Origin: a bacterium | Lineage (GTDB): Bacteria; Armatimonadota; Fimbriimonadia; Fimbriimonadales; Fimbriimonadaceae | Direction: 5' to 3' | Length of the DNA stretch: 64,000 nucleotides | Assembly: GCA_027483535.1 (NCBI GenBank) | Contig: JAIXUN010000003.1 | Coordinates: 1-64,000, forward strand | Part shown: piece by piece, positions 17,273 through 27,280 of the stretch | Position numbering within the stretch: position 1 is the first letter of the stretch | Layout: every line of letters begins with the position of its first letter | Made by a program: the position numbers and the translations under genes | The notes under the pieces: model-generated | What the model was told of the DNA's origin: nothing | Databases searched by the model: none | Seen by the model: the letters and a program-made list of their open reading frames with translations, nothing else

Positions 17273-18790
17273 TTGGCATCCGATTCCGCACCTACCCCCA
17301 AGGCTAACTTCGATCACGAATCGACCTCGCGGCTGAATCGTTGGTTGAAGACGCCGTTTTGGCTCTTCTTGCTGTTAGCGAGCCTGCCCTTGATGGGCTT
17401 CTGGAGCTCGGGGCTGTTTGACCTTGACGAAGGGTTTTACGGCGCAGTGGTGGCGGAAATGAATCGCCGAGGCGACTGGATCACGCCTTGGTACAACGGC
17501 AAACCTTGGTTCGAAAAGCCGATTCTGCTGTACTGGCTTGCCAAGCCCACCATTGCCACTTTCGGCATTTGGATCGGACCCCGATTGCCTTCCGTGCTCT
17601 GTACGCTCGCCCTATACCTGCTGCTGGCGAGGTTCGCCGAAAGGCGATTCAAAGGCTACACCAAGGGCGAATCGGTAGCTATTTGGACCGTTTTGGTGGC
17701 CGGAGGTTTTCCCCTTCATGCCGCCCTGGGTCGGCTAATGATGACCGACGCCCCGCTGAATCTCACGTTCGCCGCGGCAATGATTTTGTTCTGGGATTCG
17801 CTGATAGAAACAAACGAGCGTCGGCGAAAAACGGCTCGATTGCTCATGGGAGTCGCCCTTGGGTTCGGCATTTTGGCAAAGGGACCTGTGGTACTGCTGC
17901 TCACCATCCCGATCGCGGTGGCAACGTACGTGCTGCAGCCGCAACGCCGAGCCGCCTTCAAATTCGGGTGGGCGACCACCTTCTTGGCAATGGTTCTGGT
18001 GACCGCCACCTGGTACGCCACCTCGTACGGGATACACGGTCAGCTCTTCGTTCAGAAGTTCTTGATCGAGCAGAATCTGAACCGATTCTTGGGCGGAGAT
18101 AAGGCGCACACCGTTGGCATAGAAACCCTGCTGATTTACATTCCCGTGATCTTTTTAGGAGCGTTGCCGTGGTCCATTCCGGCGTTTAAGTCTTTCCCGG
18201 GCAAGGCTCAGTTGGCCGCTCTCAAGGAATCTTCCGCCGACGACGCCGTTGGGTTGCGAGTGTTTCTTGCGACCTGGTTCTTCGTTGTCTTCTTCTTCTT
18301 CACGGTCAGCGGAGCCAAGTTGGTGCATTACGTTCTGCCGTGCATGCCCCCGCTGGCGCTGCTGATCGCCTTCTCGCTTTCTCGTCGGCCCGCTCGCGAT
18401 CAGGTGCGGTGGCTAGCTGTTGGCGTGGGTTGGATTTTTGTTTTGTCGCCGCTGCTTTGGTTTGCGCAGAGCGAATACTATCGCTCGTCTGGCCAGGCCG
18501 AAGCGCACTCTTTGGCGCTCTCGATTCCGAAGGAGAAGAAGGTCGCGCTGTATCAGCTGAGTCGGCGGGAAAAGAGTCGTGGCACGGGTGGCAACAAGCT
18601 CATGGAAACCTCGCTGCCGTCTTTGATGATGGTGCTGGATAGGGTGACGGTGGACACGGAGAACCTTACCGACGCGGCGGACTGCGATGTTCTTTTGACG
18701 CGCACGGGTCGCATTTCGGAGTCGGAGGCGGTGTCGAATGGGTGGAAGGTGTCGAAGCAGGGCACGAATTTCGTGCTGTACTCTCGGTAG
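17273..18790 (+). CDS. Glycosyltransferase family 39 (ArnT/PMT-like) membrane protein
   Basis: 505 residues: an N-terminal helix, the acidic FDLDEGFYGAVVAEMNRRGD motif (near residue 45), and about ten further helices with PILLYWLAKP. This arrangement marks lipid-linked-sugar-dependent GT39/ArnT-type transferases, which move a sugar from a polyprenyl phosphate donor to lipid A, protein or polymer on the periplasmic side. Donor and acceptor are not readable. The start is a TTG at 17273, divergent from hisI with about 70 bp between. Confidence 0.88.
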   Translation: MASDSAPTPKANFDHESTSRLNRWLKTPFWLFLLLASLPLMGFWSSGLFDLDEGFYGAVVAEMNRRGDWITPWYNGKPWFEKPILLYWLAKPTIATFGIWIGPRLPSVLCTLALYLLLARFAERRFKGYTKGESVAIWTVLVAGGFPLHAALGRLMMTDAPLNLTFAAAMILFWDSLIETNERRRKTARLLMGVALGFGILAKGPVVLLLTIPIAVATYVLQPQRRAAFKFGWATTFLAMVLVTATWYATSYGIHGQLFVQKFLIEQNLNRFLGGDKAHTVGIETLLIYIPVIFLGALPWSIPAFKSFPGKAQLAALKESSADDAVGLRVFLATWFFVVFFFFTVSGAKLVHYVLPCMPPLALLIAFSLSRRPARDQVRWLAVGVGWIFVLSPLLWFAQSEYYRSSGQAEAHSLALSIPKEKKVALYQLSRREKSRGTGGNKLMETSLPSLMMVLDRVTVDTENLTDAADCDVLLTRTGRISESEAVSNGWKVSKQGTNFVLYSR

Positions 18791-19699
18791 TCGGTTTGGG
18801 GGCTAATTCTCGGGAGAGATCAGGTTACGGGCGAGGGTTTTGAACCCAAATGGGGGGGATTGAACCCTCGCCCCTCCGGGGGAGAGGGTGGTCCCGAGAA
18901 TCGGGACCGGGTGAGGGGTCCGGGAATAGTTGGGAGTCGCACCCAACAAATCAGTTTCGCCGCCTTTGGAAAGAAGGTCCAACCCAAATTCCCCTCTAAG
19001 GAGGGGTGGCGCGGAGCGACGGGGTGGTCGGCATTTTCGGCAGCTTCCCGGTTACATCCGAAAGGGTCAATGCCTTCAAGGACCAGATCGGTCGTCATCG
19101 CGAGTTGGAACCCGGAACCACCCCGCTCCCTTGGGGCACCCCTCCCAGGAGGGGAATTTGTTTCGCCTTTTTCTTCTTGAGGTCCGGAGGACCGGCAAGA
19201 CTGTTAGCCCAGACCAATAGGTCTGGGTAAAGGACGCATATTGGTCAAAGGTCCGGAGGACCGGCCAGATACTCCGGGCACAATTTCGACAAGGGGGAAA
19301 ACCGTATTGCCAGGGCTCCGCCCTTCTGGCTCTTAAAAAGAACCCCGTTACCCAGGGTTGAAACCCTGGGCTGCGATGATGGTCGCGGCTCTGCCGCTTT
19401 ATAGAGATGACGCCCTGAGTGGTTTGGTCGCTTTGCCTGGATTGTAGAAACAGACCAGATTCATTCACCTCCCGGGAGGGGTGCCCGCAGGGCGGGGTGG
19501 TCTCCAGGGAAGTGATTGTTGGTTTCCGGAGTATCTGGTCGGTCCTGCCGGACCTTTGATCGATAACGACCGCCTACCCAGACCTGTCGGTCTGGGCTAA
19601 CAGTCTTGCCGGTCCTCCGGACCTTGAAGAACAGGCCTTCCTTTTCGTAGGGAGCAGACCAGTGAAATTCCCCTCCGAGGAGGGGAATTTGGACCGACC
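18791..19699. repeat. Composite repeat island (units D, C, B, A, C-half, B)
   Basis: About 900 bp without genes. D 18862-18921; C 18987-19159; B 19181-19277 with CCCAGACCAATAGGTCTGGG between two GGTCCGGAGGACCGGC boxes; GGGCTCCGCCC block 19287-19332; A 19350-19402; left arm of C 19462-19502; B reversed 19526-19623; a collapsed C tip AATTCCCCTCCGAGGAGGGGAATT near 19666-19690. Inner sequence of the C copy (GGTCAATGCCTTCAAGGACC) is shared with the C copy at 36443. Confidence 0.8.
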
Positions 19700-21118
19700 C
19701 TACACCAAGAACCCGAGCGGGGCGGCGTTCGACCGAACGTCGTAAAACCGACCGATATTCGGCAACACCATGTTCAAATCGCCGCGTTGAACGCCCATCC
19801 AAAGCGCGAGTTCCGCCGCGTATTCGTCCACAGCCGTGGTAGGAATCAACGCCCCTCGACCCGTATCGAGCGAGCTATTCAGCGCCAGATCCGGATACTC
19901 GCCGTACACCCGCTTGCCTCGAACCGCGCCGCCGACCACGATCTGGTTACCGCCCCAAGCGTGGTCGCTGCCCATGCCGTTGCTCGTAAGCGAGCGGCCG
20001 AAGTCGCTGGCGGTGAAGAGGGTCACCTTATCGGAAATTCCGAGCGCGACGGTGGCGTCATAGAACGCCTTGATGCCCGCGCTCAGCACCGGAATCATGG
20101 CGTCCATGCTGTTCAGAACGTTGTCGTGGAAGTCCCATCCGCCCCACTGAACATAGAACACCTGCCGCTTCGCACCGATCACTTTGCGACCCGCGATCGT
20201 CTTCGCCACCTGGCTCAGCGATCGACCGAGCGAGTTGTCGGGGAAAGCAACCCCGGTCGGGAGACCAACCGCCGTCGCCGCCTGATAGGTGTCGAACGCG
20301 TCTCGAGCGTTGCGGCGCATGCGGTTATAGGTGCGCTCCAGAGCGTTGTCGTACTGTTGGGCGAGCAGGTTATCCACCGCCGCTCCGCGAATATCCGCGT
20401 ACGGCGAGCCGTCTTTGTAGCCTCGCAAAGAGAGTGCTCCGTTAGAGCCAACCGTGTACGGCGCCACCGATCTTCCGACCTGGAAGAGGTTGTTCCCGTT
20501 CACGGAGATGTTCATGGACACGTTGGATGCGCCGTTGCTGGGGAAGAGAAGATCCGCCATTCGACCACCCCAGCCCAGTCCCTCGCGCGAATCTGGAATC
20601 GAGGTTTGCCACTGCTCCTGCTGATCGCTGTGCGAGAAGAGGCCGTAGGGAAGCATGGTCTTGGTGCGATAGTCGTCTTTGGTGGTGGGCCGAACCAGGC
20701 TGCCGACGTTCGCCAGAACCGCCAGCTTTTCGGCATCGAAAAGTTGAGCCAGTTCGACTGCCCGAGGGTGAAGCCCGAGCTCTGGACCGGTGTTCCAGTT
20801 CGCATCCAGGGGCAGAAGCGTGTCTCTTGCCAATGCCAAATCGCCACGAGTCCGGGCGTAGGTCGCATGCTCGGCAACTCCTCTCGGGACAACTAAGTTG
20901 AACGAATCGTTGCCGCCAGGAAGGAACAAACAAACGATCGCTCGGTAATCCTCGCCGCCCTGCCGAATCCCCGCCGCGCTTGCCGAACTGGTGAGGAACA
21001 GGTTGAGCAGGGTGCTGGCAAGAGCGGTGGAACCCACGGCGGCGCAGCTTGCCTGACCCAGAAAGTCGCGCCGAGAGAGGCCGTTGTTGTCTTTGTTGGA
21101 ATGCTGGTTGGATGACAT
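19700..21118 (-). CDS. DUF1501 domain protein, Tat-exported
   Basis: 472 residues. The N-terminus has a twin-arginine motif SRRDFL followed by a hydrophobic stretch ending SASAAG, so it is probably exported folded by Tat. The body is DUF1501, a sulfatase/phosphatase-like fold, with VCLFLPGGNDSFNLVVP and TLFTASDFGRS as conserved segments. DUF1501 and DUF1800 genes are commonly paired in Planctomycetes, Armatimonadota and Proteobacteria; the joint role is not established. It lies 18 bp downstream of the DUF1800 gene in the same operon. Confidence 0.92.
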   Translation of the reverse strand: MSSNQHSNKDNNGLSRRDFLGQASCAAVGSTALASTLLNLFLTSSASAAGIRQGGEDYRAIVCLFLPGGNDSFNLVVPRGVAEHATYARTRGDLALARDTLLPLDANWNTGPELGLHPRAVELAQLFDAEKLAVLANVGSLVRPTTKDDYRTKTMLPYGLFSHSDQQEQWQTSIPDSREGLGWGGRMADLLFPSNGASNVSMNISVNGNNLFQVGRSVAPYTVGSNGALSLRGYKDGSPYADIRGAAVDNLLAQQYDNALERTYNRMRRNARDAFDTYQAATAVGLPTGVAFPDNSLGRSLSQVAKTIAGRKVIGAKRQVFYVQWGGWDFHDNVLNSMDAMIPVLSAGIKAFYDATVALGISDKVTLFTASDFGRSLTSNGMGSDHAWGGNQIVVGGAVRGKRVYGEYPDLALNSSLDTGRGALIPTTAVDEYAAELALWMGVQRGDLNMVLPNIGRFYDVRSNAAPLGFLV

Positions 21119-21136
21119 GAGCGTTTGAATGGGTCT

Positions 21137-23155
21137 TTAGCGTTGAACTTGGAACTCGGCGCAGGCGCAGATGAGATAGAGAGCCATGTGGACACGATCT
21201 CTTTGCCAGTTATTCCGCGTTGTGGGAATTTGCCCCACTGCTTGGCGAATAATTCTTGACGAAACGGGGTTTAATCGCCGATCCAATACGCGATTTGCCA
21301 GACGATGCACCATCTGATCCGGCTTATCGGCCATCGCCATGTAGTCGTTCAGCTTCATCTTGATCTGGTCGTTGGCGTCGGCTCCCCACCGAGCAAGATG
21401 TTCATGAATGAACTTGCGCGTGATGTTGAGGTGGTCGTGAGCCGTCACCGCGGTCATGATCTGAAACTCGGGACCGTTTTGGTTTTGGTCCGTCATTTCT
21501 CCACTGGGACGGTACGCAGGCTGATAGAAGTTGAACACGCTGGGCGATTCGAACGGCTCTTGCAGCATGAAGTCGTACATGTACGTGGCGCTTGGGTATC
21601 GACCACTCACCGGCTGGGCGTCGAACGTCTTAGCCAACTGCATGAGCGTTAGGTAAGGCTCTCGCTTTTTGGCGGTGACGGTCGGGAAGGTGCGCGCTTC
21701 GGGGTCGAGCAAGATCGCCCGAATGACGGCCCGCATATCGCCCCGCACCCCTCGACCGTTATCGTTGAAAGCGGTCGCGACTCGGCGAATGTACGCCGGC
21801 GACGGGTTTGAGGTTGTGAATCGCTGAATGAGCAATCGGCCCAGGAATGGACCCACGTTCGGGTGCAAGTAAAGACTATCGACGGCGGCGTCGAGGTCGG
21901 CCATCGCCGCCAGACCCCTATCCGGCGAACTGGCGGTTCGCTTAGGCGTCACCACTCCGCTCAGGAAGGTTTTGGGCTCCAGATCGTGCTCGGAATCCCA
22001 CAGCTTCATGGGATCCACAAAGTTCTGCTTCGCCCACTTGAACTGGGTGTTTTGGGTTCCCCCGTACTGATATCCCGTAAACGCCCGGGCGTATTCGCGG
22101 ATGTTGGTGTTGTCGTAGGTGGGAATCGGTTGCCCGTTGCGGAGCTTGCGAGTCCCGTCCGGGTTGAGCTCCCACAGACCGATGGAGAATAGTTGCATCA
22201 CCTCTCGGGCAAAGTTCTCATCGGGGAATCGACCCTTGCTGGGATCGGCTTTGCGGTTGCCCAAATGGCTGAGATAGAGCCCCATGCACGGGTGCAGGCA
22301 CACCGCTTTCAGCAGGTCTCTATAGTTGCCAAACGAGTGCGTGAGCAGCGTGTCGTAGTAGCTCGCCACACCGTCTGAGTTGTTCCCGAGCGTGTCTAGC
22401 TTTTGGGAAACGACAAAGATTTGGCTGAGCGAATAGGCGACCCGTTGTCGCAGGGGGTCTGGCATTCGGCTGCGCGGACCTCGCGAAGGGGAGCGCATGA
22501 CTTGCTGCCAGATCGCCATTTTGGTAGCGGTGTGATAGATCGGCTCGCCCCGTTGCCGCATTTCTTGCAGGATCGGCGCGGTTCTGCCCAGCGGTCTTGA
22601 GAACTGATCGAGAATCCACCGATCAAAGTCCATTTGTTGAACTTCTTTCAGCGTTGCGCCATCGGCTCCGAATGCGGCTTGCACCAAGAATCGGGTCGCT
22701 TCTGATTCCGAGGGTCCTTGTGCGGCGTCGACAATTTGTCCGGTGGCGTTGGAGTTGTAATCGCTGAGCGTGAGTGTAATTGTTTCGTTGTTTTCGGTCG
22801 ACCGGTCTCGGATGGGGGTGACGGTGACCAAGACCTCATCCACCCCGTCTGGGAAGGTGGCGGTGGTGCCGTGAGAGGTTCGATAGTCGGTGCCTCGGGT
22901 GGCGGTGCCAGACCAGGCGAGTTTGACCGTAAACGCCCCCGCGCTGAAGTTGCGCTTGATGAGAAAGTACGAGGGCTGCGGCCACCGCTCGCTGATCTCG
23001 GGGTCCAGACATTCCACGCGGTAGGTGGGGGTTTGTAGGGCGAGCAGGTTCGCCAAGGCTCGCGAACCCTGCAGGTCTCCCGTTGCCGAGAAAGCCGTTG
23101 TCGGGATCAAGAGCGTGCCGAGCAGGATTTGGGATGGGTATCGACGGGGAGTCAT
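21137..23155 (-). CDS. DUF1800 domain protein with an N-terminal Calx-beta-like region
   Basis: 672 residues. A signal peptide (ending AFSATG) is followed by a segment with TATRGTDYRTSHGTTATFPD and ENNETITLTLSD, resembling a Calx-beta repeat (about residues 60-130). The rest is DUF1800: EATRFLVQAAFGADGATLKE opens the domain and FAREVMQLFSIGLWELNPDG is its signature. It is the first gene of a two-gene operon with DUF1501. The Calx-beta-like addition is less usual and may give calcium binding or adhesion; this is inference. Confidence 0.9.
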   Translation of the reverse strand: MTPRRYPSQILLGTLLIPTTAFSATGDLQGSRALANLLALQTPTYRVECLDPEISERWPQPSYFLIKRNFSAGAFTVKLAWSGTATRGTDYRTSHGTTATFPDGVDEVLVTVTPIRDRSTENNETITLTLSDYNSNATGQIVDAAQGPSESEATRFLVQAAFGADGATLKEVQQMDFDRWILDQFSRPLGRTAPILQEMRQRGEPIYHTATKMAIWQQVMRSPSRGPRSRMPDPLRQRVAYSLSQIFVVSQKLDTLGNNSDGVASYYDTLLTHSFGNYRDLLKAVCLHPCMGLYLSHLGNRKADPSKGRFPDENFAREVMQLFSIGLWELNPDGTRKLRNGQPIPTYDNTNIREYARAFTGYQYGGTQNTQFKWAKQNFVDPMKLWDSEHDLEPKTFLSGVVTPKRTASSPDRGLAAMADLDAAVDSLYLHPNVGPFLGRLLIQRFTTSNPSPAYIRRVATAFNDNGRGVRGDMRAVIRAILLDPEARTFPTVTAKKREPYLTLMQLAKTFDAQPVSGRYPSATYMYDFMLQEPFESPSVFNFYQPAYRPSGEMTDQNQNGPEFQIMTAVTAHDHLNITRKFIHEHLARWGADANDQIKMKLNDYMAMADKPDQMVHRLANRVLDRRLNPVSSRIIRQAVGQIPTTRNNWQRDRVHMALYLICACAEFQVQR

Positions 23156-23948
23156 GAGGGAGTGACCATTGAGGGTTTTCCCCGTTGGGCGGCGGGAGTC
23201 GCCACCGGTTATTGCTGGGAATTGTCGATTGGGGAATCGGGGGCTGCGCTATGCAGATCTGGCGGCCTCGCCGGACTTTGGGCCGCTTTCTGAGTTGGTC
23301 TACCGCTACCTGGGTATCGAGAAGGGCTCGCTAAAATTCCCCTCCATGGAGGGGTGCCCCGTCAGGGGCGGGGTGGTCGGCAGTTTCGATCTCTATCAGA
23401 TTCTGAAAGAACAAACCAGAACCTTCAGATTATGATTAAAAGCTAGTAATTCCGGAAACCACCCCGTCGCTCCGCGCCACCCCTCCATAGAGGGGAATAA
23501 GTTTGGGTTCCCGATAGAAACTGGTCGGAGCGGCTCCCGATTCCTCCAGTCAGTCGGAAGAGGCAACTTGCTTGTCGCTCCCGAGAATCGGGAAGGGGCC
23601 TTGAAGATAACTTGAAGGACCGACGAAGAAACCCTCGCCCCTCCGGGGGAGAGGGTGCCCCGTCTGGGGCGGGTGAGGGGTCCGGGAGAAGATCTTAGCT
23701 TGTCCCGTCTTTGTCTCGGAGAATCTGGCCGGTCCTTCCCGATTCTCGGGACAGGCCTACCAGGAGGGGAATGAGTTTGGGTTCCCGATAGAAACTGGTC
23801 GGAGCTGGGTCCTGATCTTTCCCGAATAATTGGGAGCGGCTCGGCTCAAGATATTCTTATTGAACGAATGTGCCGGGATAAAGTATCTAAGTAGAGGGGA
23901 GACTCAACCTAACAAGCGGCAAACCCACCCAAATAACAGGCTCGCATA
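23156..23948. repeat. Repeat island with units C and D and a conserved C-flank
   Basis: No gene. C 23335-23499 with inner sequence CAGAACCTTCAGATTATGAT, followed by a flank (TTTGGGTTCCCGATAGAAAC, to about 23552) that also follows the C copies at 25205 and 26057. The flank appears again alone at about 23761-23808. D 23628-23684. From 23830 the sequence is AT-rich (AAGATATTCTTATTGAACGA and GGATAAAGTATC) and likely holds the promoter of the next gene. Confidence 0.75.
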
Positions 23949-24722
23949 ATGACCGCACTGATCACCACCTTGTGCCTCCTCACTGGTTATAGGATTTCCA
24001 TTGCACCCTTCAGCCCGATTCAGGAGATCATGCCGAAGACCCGAGAAATGACGAGAGAATCGGCTGAACCCGCGCTGATTTCCTCGGCTGACTGCGAAGA
24101 AATCCTGGCATGCTTCACCCCGCTTGAACCTGAGAAACCGTCGATTGTACCGGCCGGCCGATTGTCATCTCGTCGGCTTGCCCTGTTCGACGGTCGGTCT
24201 TGGCTCTACGTTGATCAGAACGGGTTTGGCGAATACGCTGGGCGCCGGGGAGTGTTTCACGTGAAACGTTGGCTAACTCTTGGGCCGAAGCTATTTCCGC
24301 GGAAAAATCCCAACAGGTTTGGGTCCACCACTCGTGTGACGCTTACAAATGCCACCGCCTTGCCCGTGACCTTGATCGATTCAACGGGCAGGGTGGAAGC
24401 CGAGATCGAACCAAACTCTTCGAAAACGCTGGATTGTTGGTGGGGCGAGCACGTGTTGTGGATTCAGGATTGTCCAATCGCAACTGTAAGCCGCTTTTGG
24501 TCGGTTGATAAGGTGAGCGGCCTCGAGGTGCCAAAGGAGTTTCGAAGATCGGGAATGGTGATCAGCGAGATTCAGATTGAAGAGCACGCTATCCAATGGA
24601 TGTTTGCTACCGGTTCATCCACCATTTGGGCTTGGCGTGAAGAGTTGCCGACGGTCGAACGGACTCCTCGATCAAAGCTTGCCAACTTTCTCTCGAAGTG
24701 GACCGGAGGACAGTTTTTATGA
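23949..24722 (+). CDS. Hypothetical protein, gene carrying a parS-like site
   Basis: 257 residues; a possible weak hydrophobic N-terminus, no further membrane segments. Contains a tryptophan-rich C-terminal half. I do not recognise the family. Its TGA overlaps the ATG of the next gene (ATGA, 24719-24722), so the two are coupled. The gene pair is isolated between repeat islands. A parS-like 16-mer lies in the codons for FHVKR. No direct evidence links the protein to chromosome partitioning; the site is probably positional. Confidence 0.65.
   Translation: MTALITTLCLLTGYRISIAPFSPIQEIMPKTREMTRESAEPALISSADCEEILACFTPLEPEKPSIVPAGRLSSRRLALFDGRSWLYVDQNGFGEYAGRRGVFHVKRWLTLGPKLFPRKNPNRFGSTTRVTLTNATALPVTLIDSTGRVEAEIEPNSSKTLDCWWGEHVLWIQDCPIATVSRFWSVDKVSGLEVPKEFRRSGMVISEIQIEEHAIQWMFATGSSTIWAWREELPTVERTPRSKLANFLSKWTGGQFL
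24253..24268. promoter_or_regulatory. parS-like ParB binding site
   Basis: TGTTTCACGTGAAACG matches 15 of 16 positions of the broad bacterial parS consensus TGTTTCACGTGAAACA. It is a near-perfect palindrome inside a coding gene, as parS sites often are. parS sites usually lie close to the replication origin and load ParB. No parA or parB gene is in this window. Confidence 0.8.
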
Positions 24723-24976
24723 CCCTTCGGCGGGTTCAAAAGTGCTTTCGTGAGCTAAAAGAATCAGGGTGCTATCAGACAGAGTTTCCGGCTGAATGGC
24801 GGTCGGAACTTGAGACTCTGCTCTCTGGCCCTGAGCTTTCTCGGGTGCAAGTGGAGCGCATCGAAGAGATCTTGGCAGACGCTCTTTCTGACTTCGGAAT
24901 CACGGACGGCGAGGTGAATGAGGTTGGAAAAACCATCGATCACCTGATTGGTGCGGTCTGGCAAACCCAGTTTTAG
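24719..24976 (+). CDS. Hypothetical small protein, coupled to the preceding gene
   Basis: 85 residues starting MTLRRVQKCFRELKESGCYQ, predicted mostly helical and acidic, with no membrane segment. It is not recognised. The ATG overlaps the stop of the upstream gene, so it is translated in step with it. It has no paralogue in this window. Confidence 0.65.
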   Translation: MTLRRVQKCFRELKESGCYQTEFPAEWRSELETLLSGPELSRVQVERIEEILADALSDFGITDGEVNEVGKTIDHLIGAVWQTQF

Positions 24977-26432
24977 GAGCCGCATTGAGTCGGAGTGATT
25001 GTTGGCGAAGCCTCTGTTGGCCATGATCGGTTTTGCGCGTCTCAGCCACCCCTCACCCCCTGCCCCTCTCCCCTCCAAAATCGGAGGGGAGAGGGGGAAC
25101 ATAATACGGGCCACTCGCTAACCCAGGGTTGAAACCCTGGGCTGCGATGATGCGCGCGGTTCCACCGCTCGAGGCTCCGCTTCCTGACGAGCAGATCCGC
25201 TTTTATTCCCCTCTATGGAGGGGTGCCCCGTCAGGGGCGGGGTGGTCGGCAGTTTCGATCTCTATCAGATTCTGAAAGAACAAACCAGAACCTTCAGATT
25301 ATGATTAAAAGCTAGTGATCCCGGAAACCACCCCGTCGCTCCGCGCCACCCCTCCATAGAGGGGAATGAGTTTGGGTTCCCGATAGAAACTGGTCGGAGC
25401 GGCTCCCGATTCCTCCAGTCGCTCGGCGGAAGCAACTTTGCTCGTCGCTTCCGCGTATCGGGATGCCGCATCGAAGATAACTTTAAGGACCGACCAAGAA
25501 ACCCTCGCCCCTCCGGGGGAGAGGGTGCCCCGGAGGGGCGGGTGAGGGGTCCGGGAGAAGAATATCGCTTGATCCGGCGTTGTGTAGGAGTATCTGGCCG
25601 GTCCTCCGGACCTTTCATCTCTAACGAACACTCACCCCAGACCTGGCGGTCTGGGCTAACAGTCTTGCCGGTCCTCCGGACCTTTCCAGAGTGTGTTGCA
25701 TCATCCAACTTGTGGAGCCGGACTCGCCAACATTCCCCTCCATCGAGGGGAATGAATTTGGATTCCAGTTACGGTCTGACCGAAGCGGCGGAGCCGCGAT
25801 AATCATCGCAGCCCAAGGTTTCAACCCTGGGTCTGTGGATTCCTTGTGAACCCAGAACGGCGGAGCCGTGGCAATAGACAAATCGTTGTGAGGAACCACC
25901 CCTCACCCCCTGACCCCCTCTCCCCTCCGAAAATCGAAAGGGAGAGGGGGAAATCAATTTGGGATCGCTTTAACCCAGGGTTGAAACCTTGGGCTGCGAT
26001 GATGCGCGCGGTTCCACCGCTCGAGGACCCGCTTCCTGACGAGCAGATCCGCTTATATTCCCCTCTATGGAGGGGTGCCCCGACAGGGGCGGGGTGGTCG
26101 GCAGTTTCGATCTCTATCAGATTCTAAAAGAACAAACCAGAACCTTCAGATTATGATTAAAAGCTAGTAATTCCGGAGACCACCCCGTCGCTTCGCGCCA
26201 CCCCTCCCATGAGGGGAATGAGTTTGGGTTCCCGATAGAAACTGGTCGGAGCGGCTCCCGATTCCTTCAGTCGCTCGGAACAGGCCTGCTCTTTGTGTAT
26301 CTGATCCACTACCCAGACCTGGCGGTCTGGGCTAACAGTCTTGCCGGTCTTCCGGACCTTTCCAGAGTGTATTGCAGGGTCCAGATTGTGGCGGAGGACC
26401 CGCAAAAATTCCGCACCCCCGATAACCCCCCC
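24977..26432. repeat. Largest repeat island, with a near-identical internal duplication
   Basis: About 1.45 kb without genes. D variant 25046-25097; A 25120-25170; C 25205-25368 plus C-flank to about 25420; D 25498-25553; B reversed 25586-25684; C tip near 25733-25754; A reversed 25783-25832; D variant 25897-25951; A 25972-26022; C 26057-26219 plus flank to about 26275; half B 26307-26361. The block 25046-25420 and the block 25897-26275 have the same unit order and almost the same bases, including CGCGCGGTTCCACCGCTCGA, so one is a copy of the other. Confidence 0.8.
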
Positions 26433-27185
26433 TTACCCCGCCGACATTCCGCCGTCGATGAGCAGACTCGCGCCCGTGATGAACGAGGCCTTCTCAGAGG
26501 CAAGGAACAGCACCGCCTCAGCGACCTCTTCCGGCTTGCCCACCCGACCGATGGGATGCAGCGACTGGATGTAACTCAGATCCTCACCAAAAGCTCGGTC
26601 GATCATTTCCGTTTCGATCGCCCCCGGCGCGACCGTATTCACACGAATGCCCGACTTAGCCAGTTCCAAAGCCGAGGTCTTGGTAAGACCTTCGACGGCA
26701 AATTTAGAGGCCGCGTAAAGCGCCGCACCTGGGAATCCGACGTGTCCGCCCACGCTGCTGGTGTTCACAATGGCGCCTCCACCCGTTTTCAGCATGGCGT
26801 TCACGGTCGCCCGATGAACGTTGACGAGACCACGGACGTTGATGTCGAAGATTTGGTCGAACCCGGCCTGAGTGGATTCATGCAGGCCCTTGCCCATCTC
26901 ACCTTCGACTCCGGCGTTGTTGAAAACCGCATCGATCTTCCCGAACTTGGAAACCGCTTGACCCACCAGGCTGTTCACTTGCGAATCGTTCGCTACGTCG
27001 GTTTGAACGAAGATTGCTTCGCCTCCAAGGGCCTCAATCTCCTGAACCACCGCATTGCCCTGAGCCTCTCTTCGACCGGCAACGACGACTTTTGCACCCT
27101 CGCGAGCGAAGGCAAGGGCGGTGGCCTTTCCGATTCCGGAGGTTCCACCAACAACGAGAGCGATTTTGTTTTCAAATAGTTTCAT
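26433..27185 (-). CDS. SDR family oxidoreductase
   Basis: 250 residues, classical short-chain dehydrogenase/reductase. GGTSGIG (13-19) binds NAD(P), NNAG is at 89-92, and the catalytic set is Ser 143/144, Tyr157 and Lys161 in YAASK. Substrate unknown; the closest look is the 3-oxoacyl reductase/glucose dehydrogenase-like class. ATG 27185 is chosen because the Rossmann motif then sits at the usual position. It is 95 bp downstream of a TetR-type gene on the same strand, which probably controls it. Confidence 0.93.
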   Translation of the reverse strand: MKLFENKIALVVGGTSGIGKATALAFAREGAKVVVAGRREAQGNAVVQEIEALGGEAIFVQTDVANDSQVNSLVGQAVSKFGKIDAVFNNAGVEGEMGKGLHESTQAGFDQIFDINVRGLVNVHRATVNAMLKTGGGAIVNTSSVGGHVGFPGAALYAASKFAVEGLTKTSALELAKSGIRVNTVAPGAIETEMIDRAFGEDLSYIQSLHPIGRVGKPEEVAEAVLFLASEKASFITGASLLIDGGMSAG

Positions 27186-27280
27186 TTTGGACTGATTGTT
27201 CTGGTATTCATGGTTGGGCGCAAGCAATCCCCTCGAGCAAGCTCGAGTTCTGCGAAAGAAGTTCCGAAGGGGTGGGAGGG

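Noticed and set aside
19787-20896. 369-residue open frame on the plus strand
   Set aside because: Antisense to the DUF1501 gene; composition is Arg/His-rich without any domain.
25046-26275. Repeats considered as a CRISPR array
   Set aside because: Spacing and length are irregular, the repeats are long and palindromic, and no cas genes are present.
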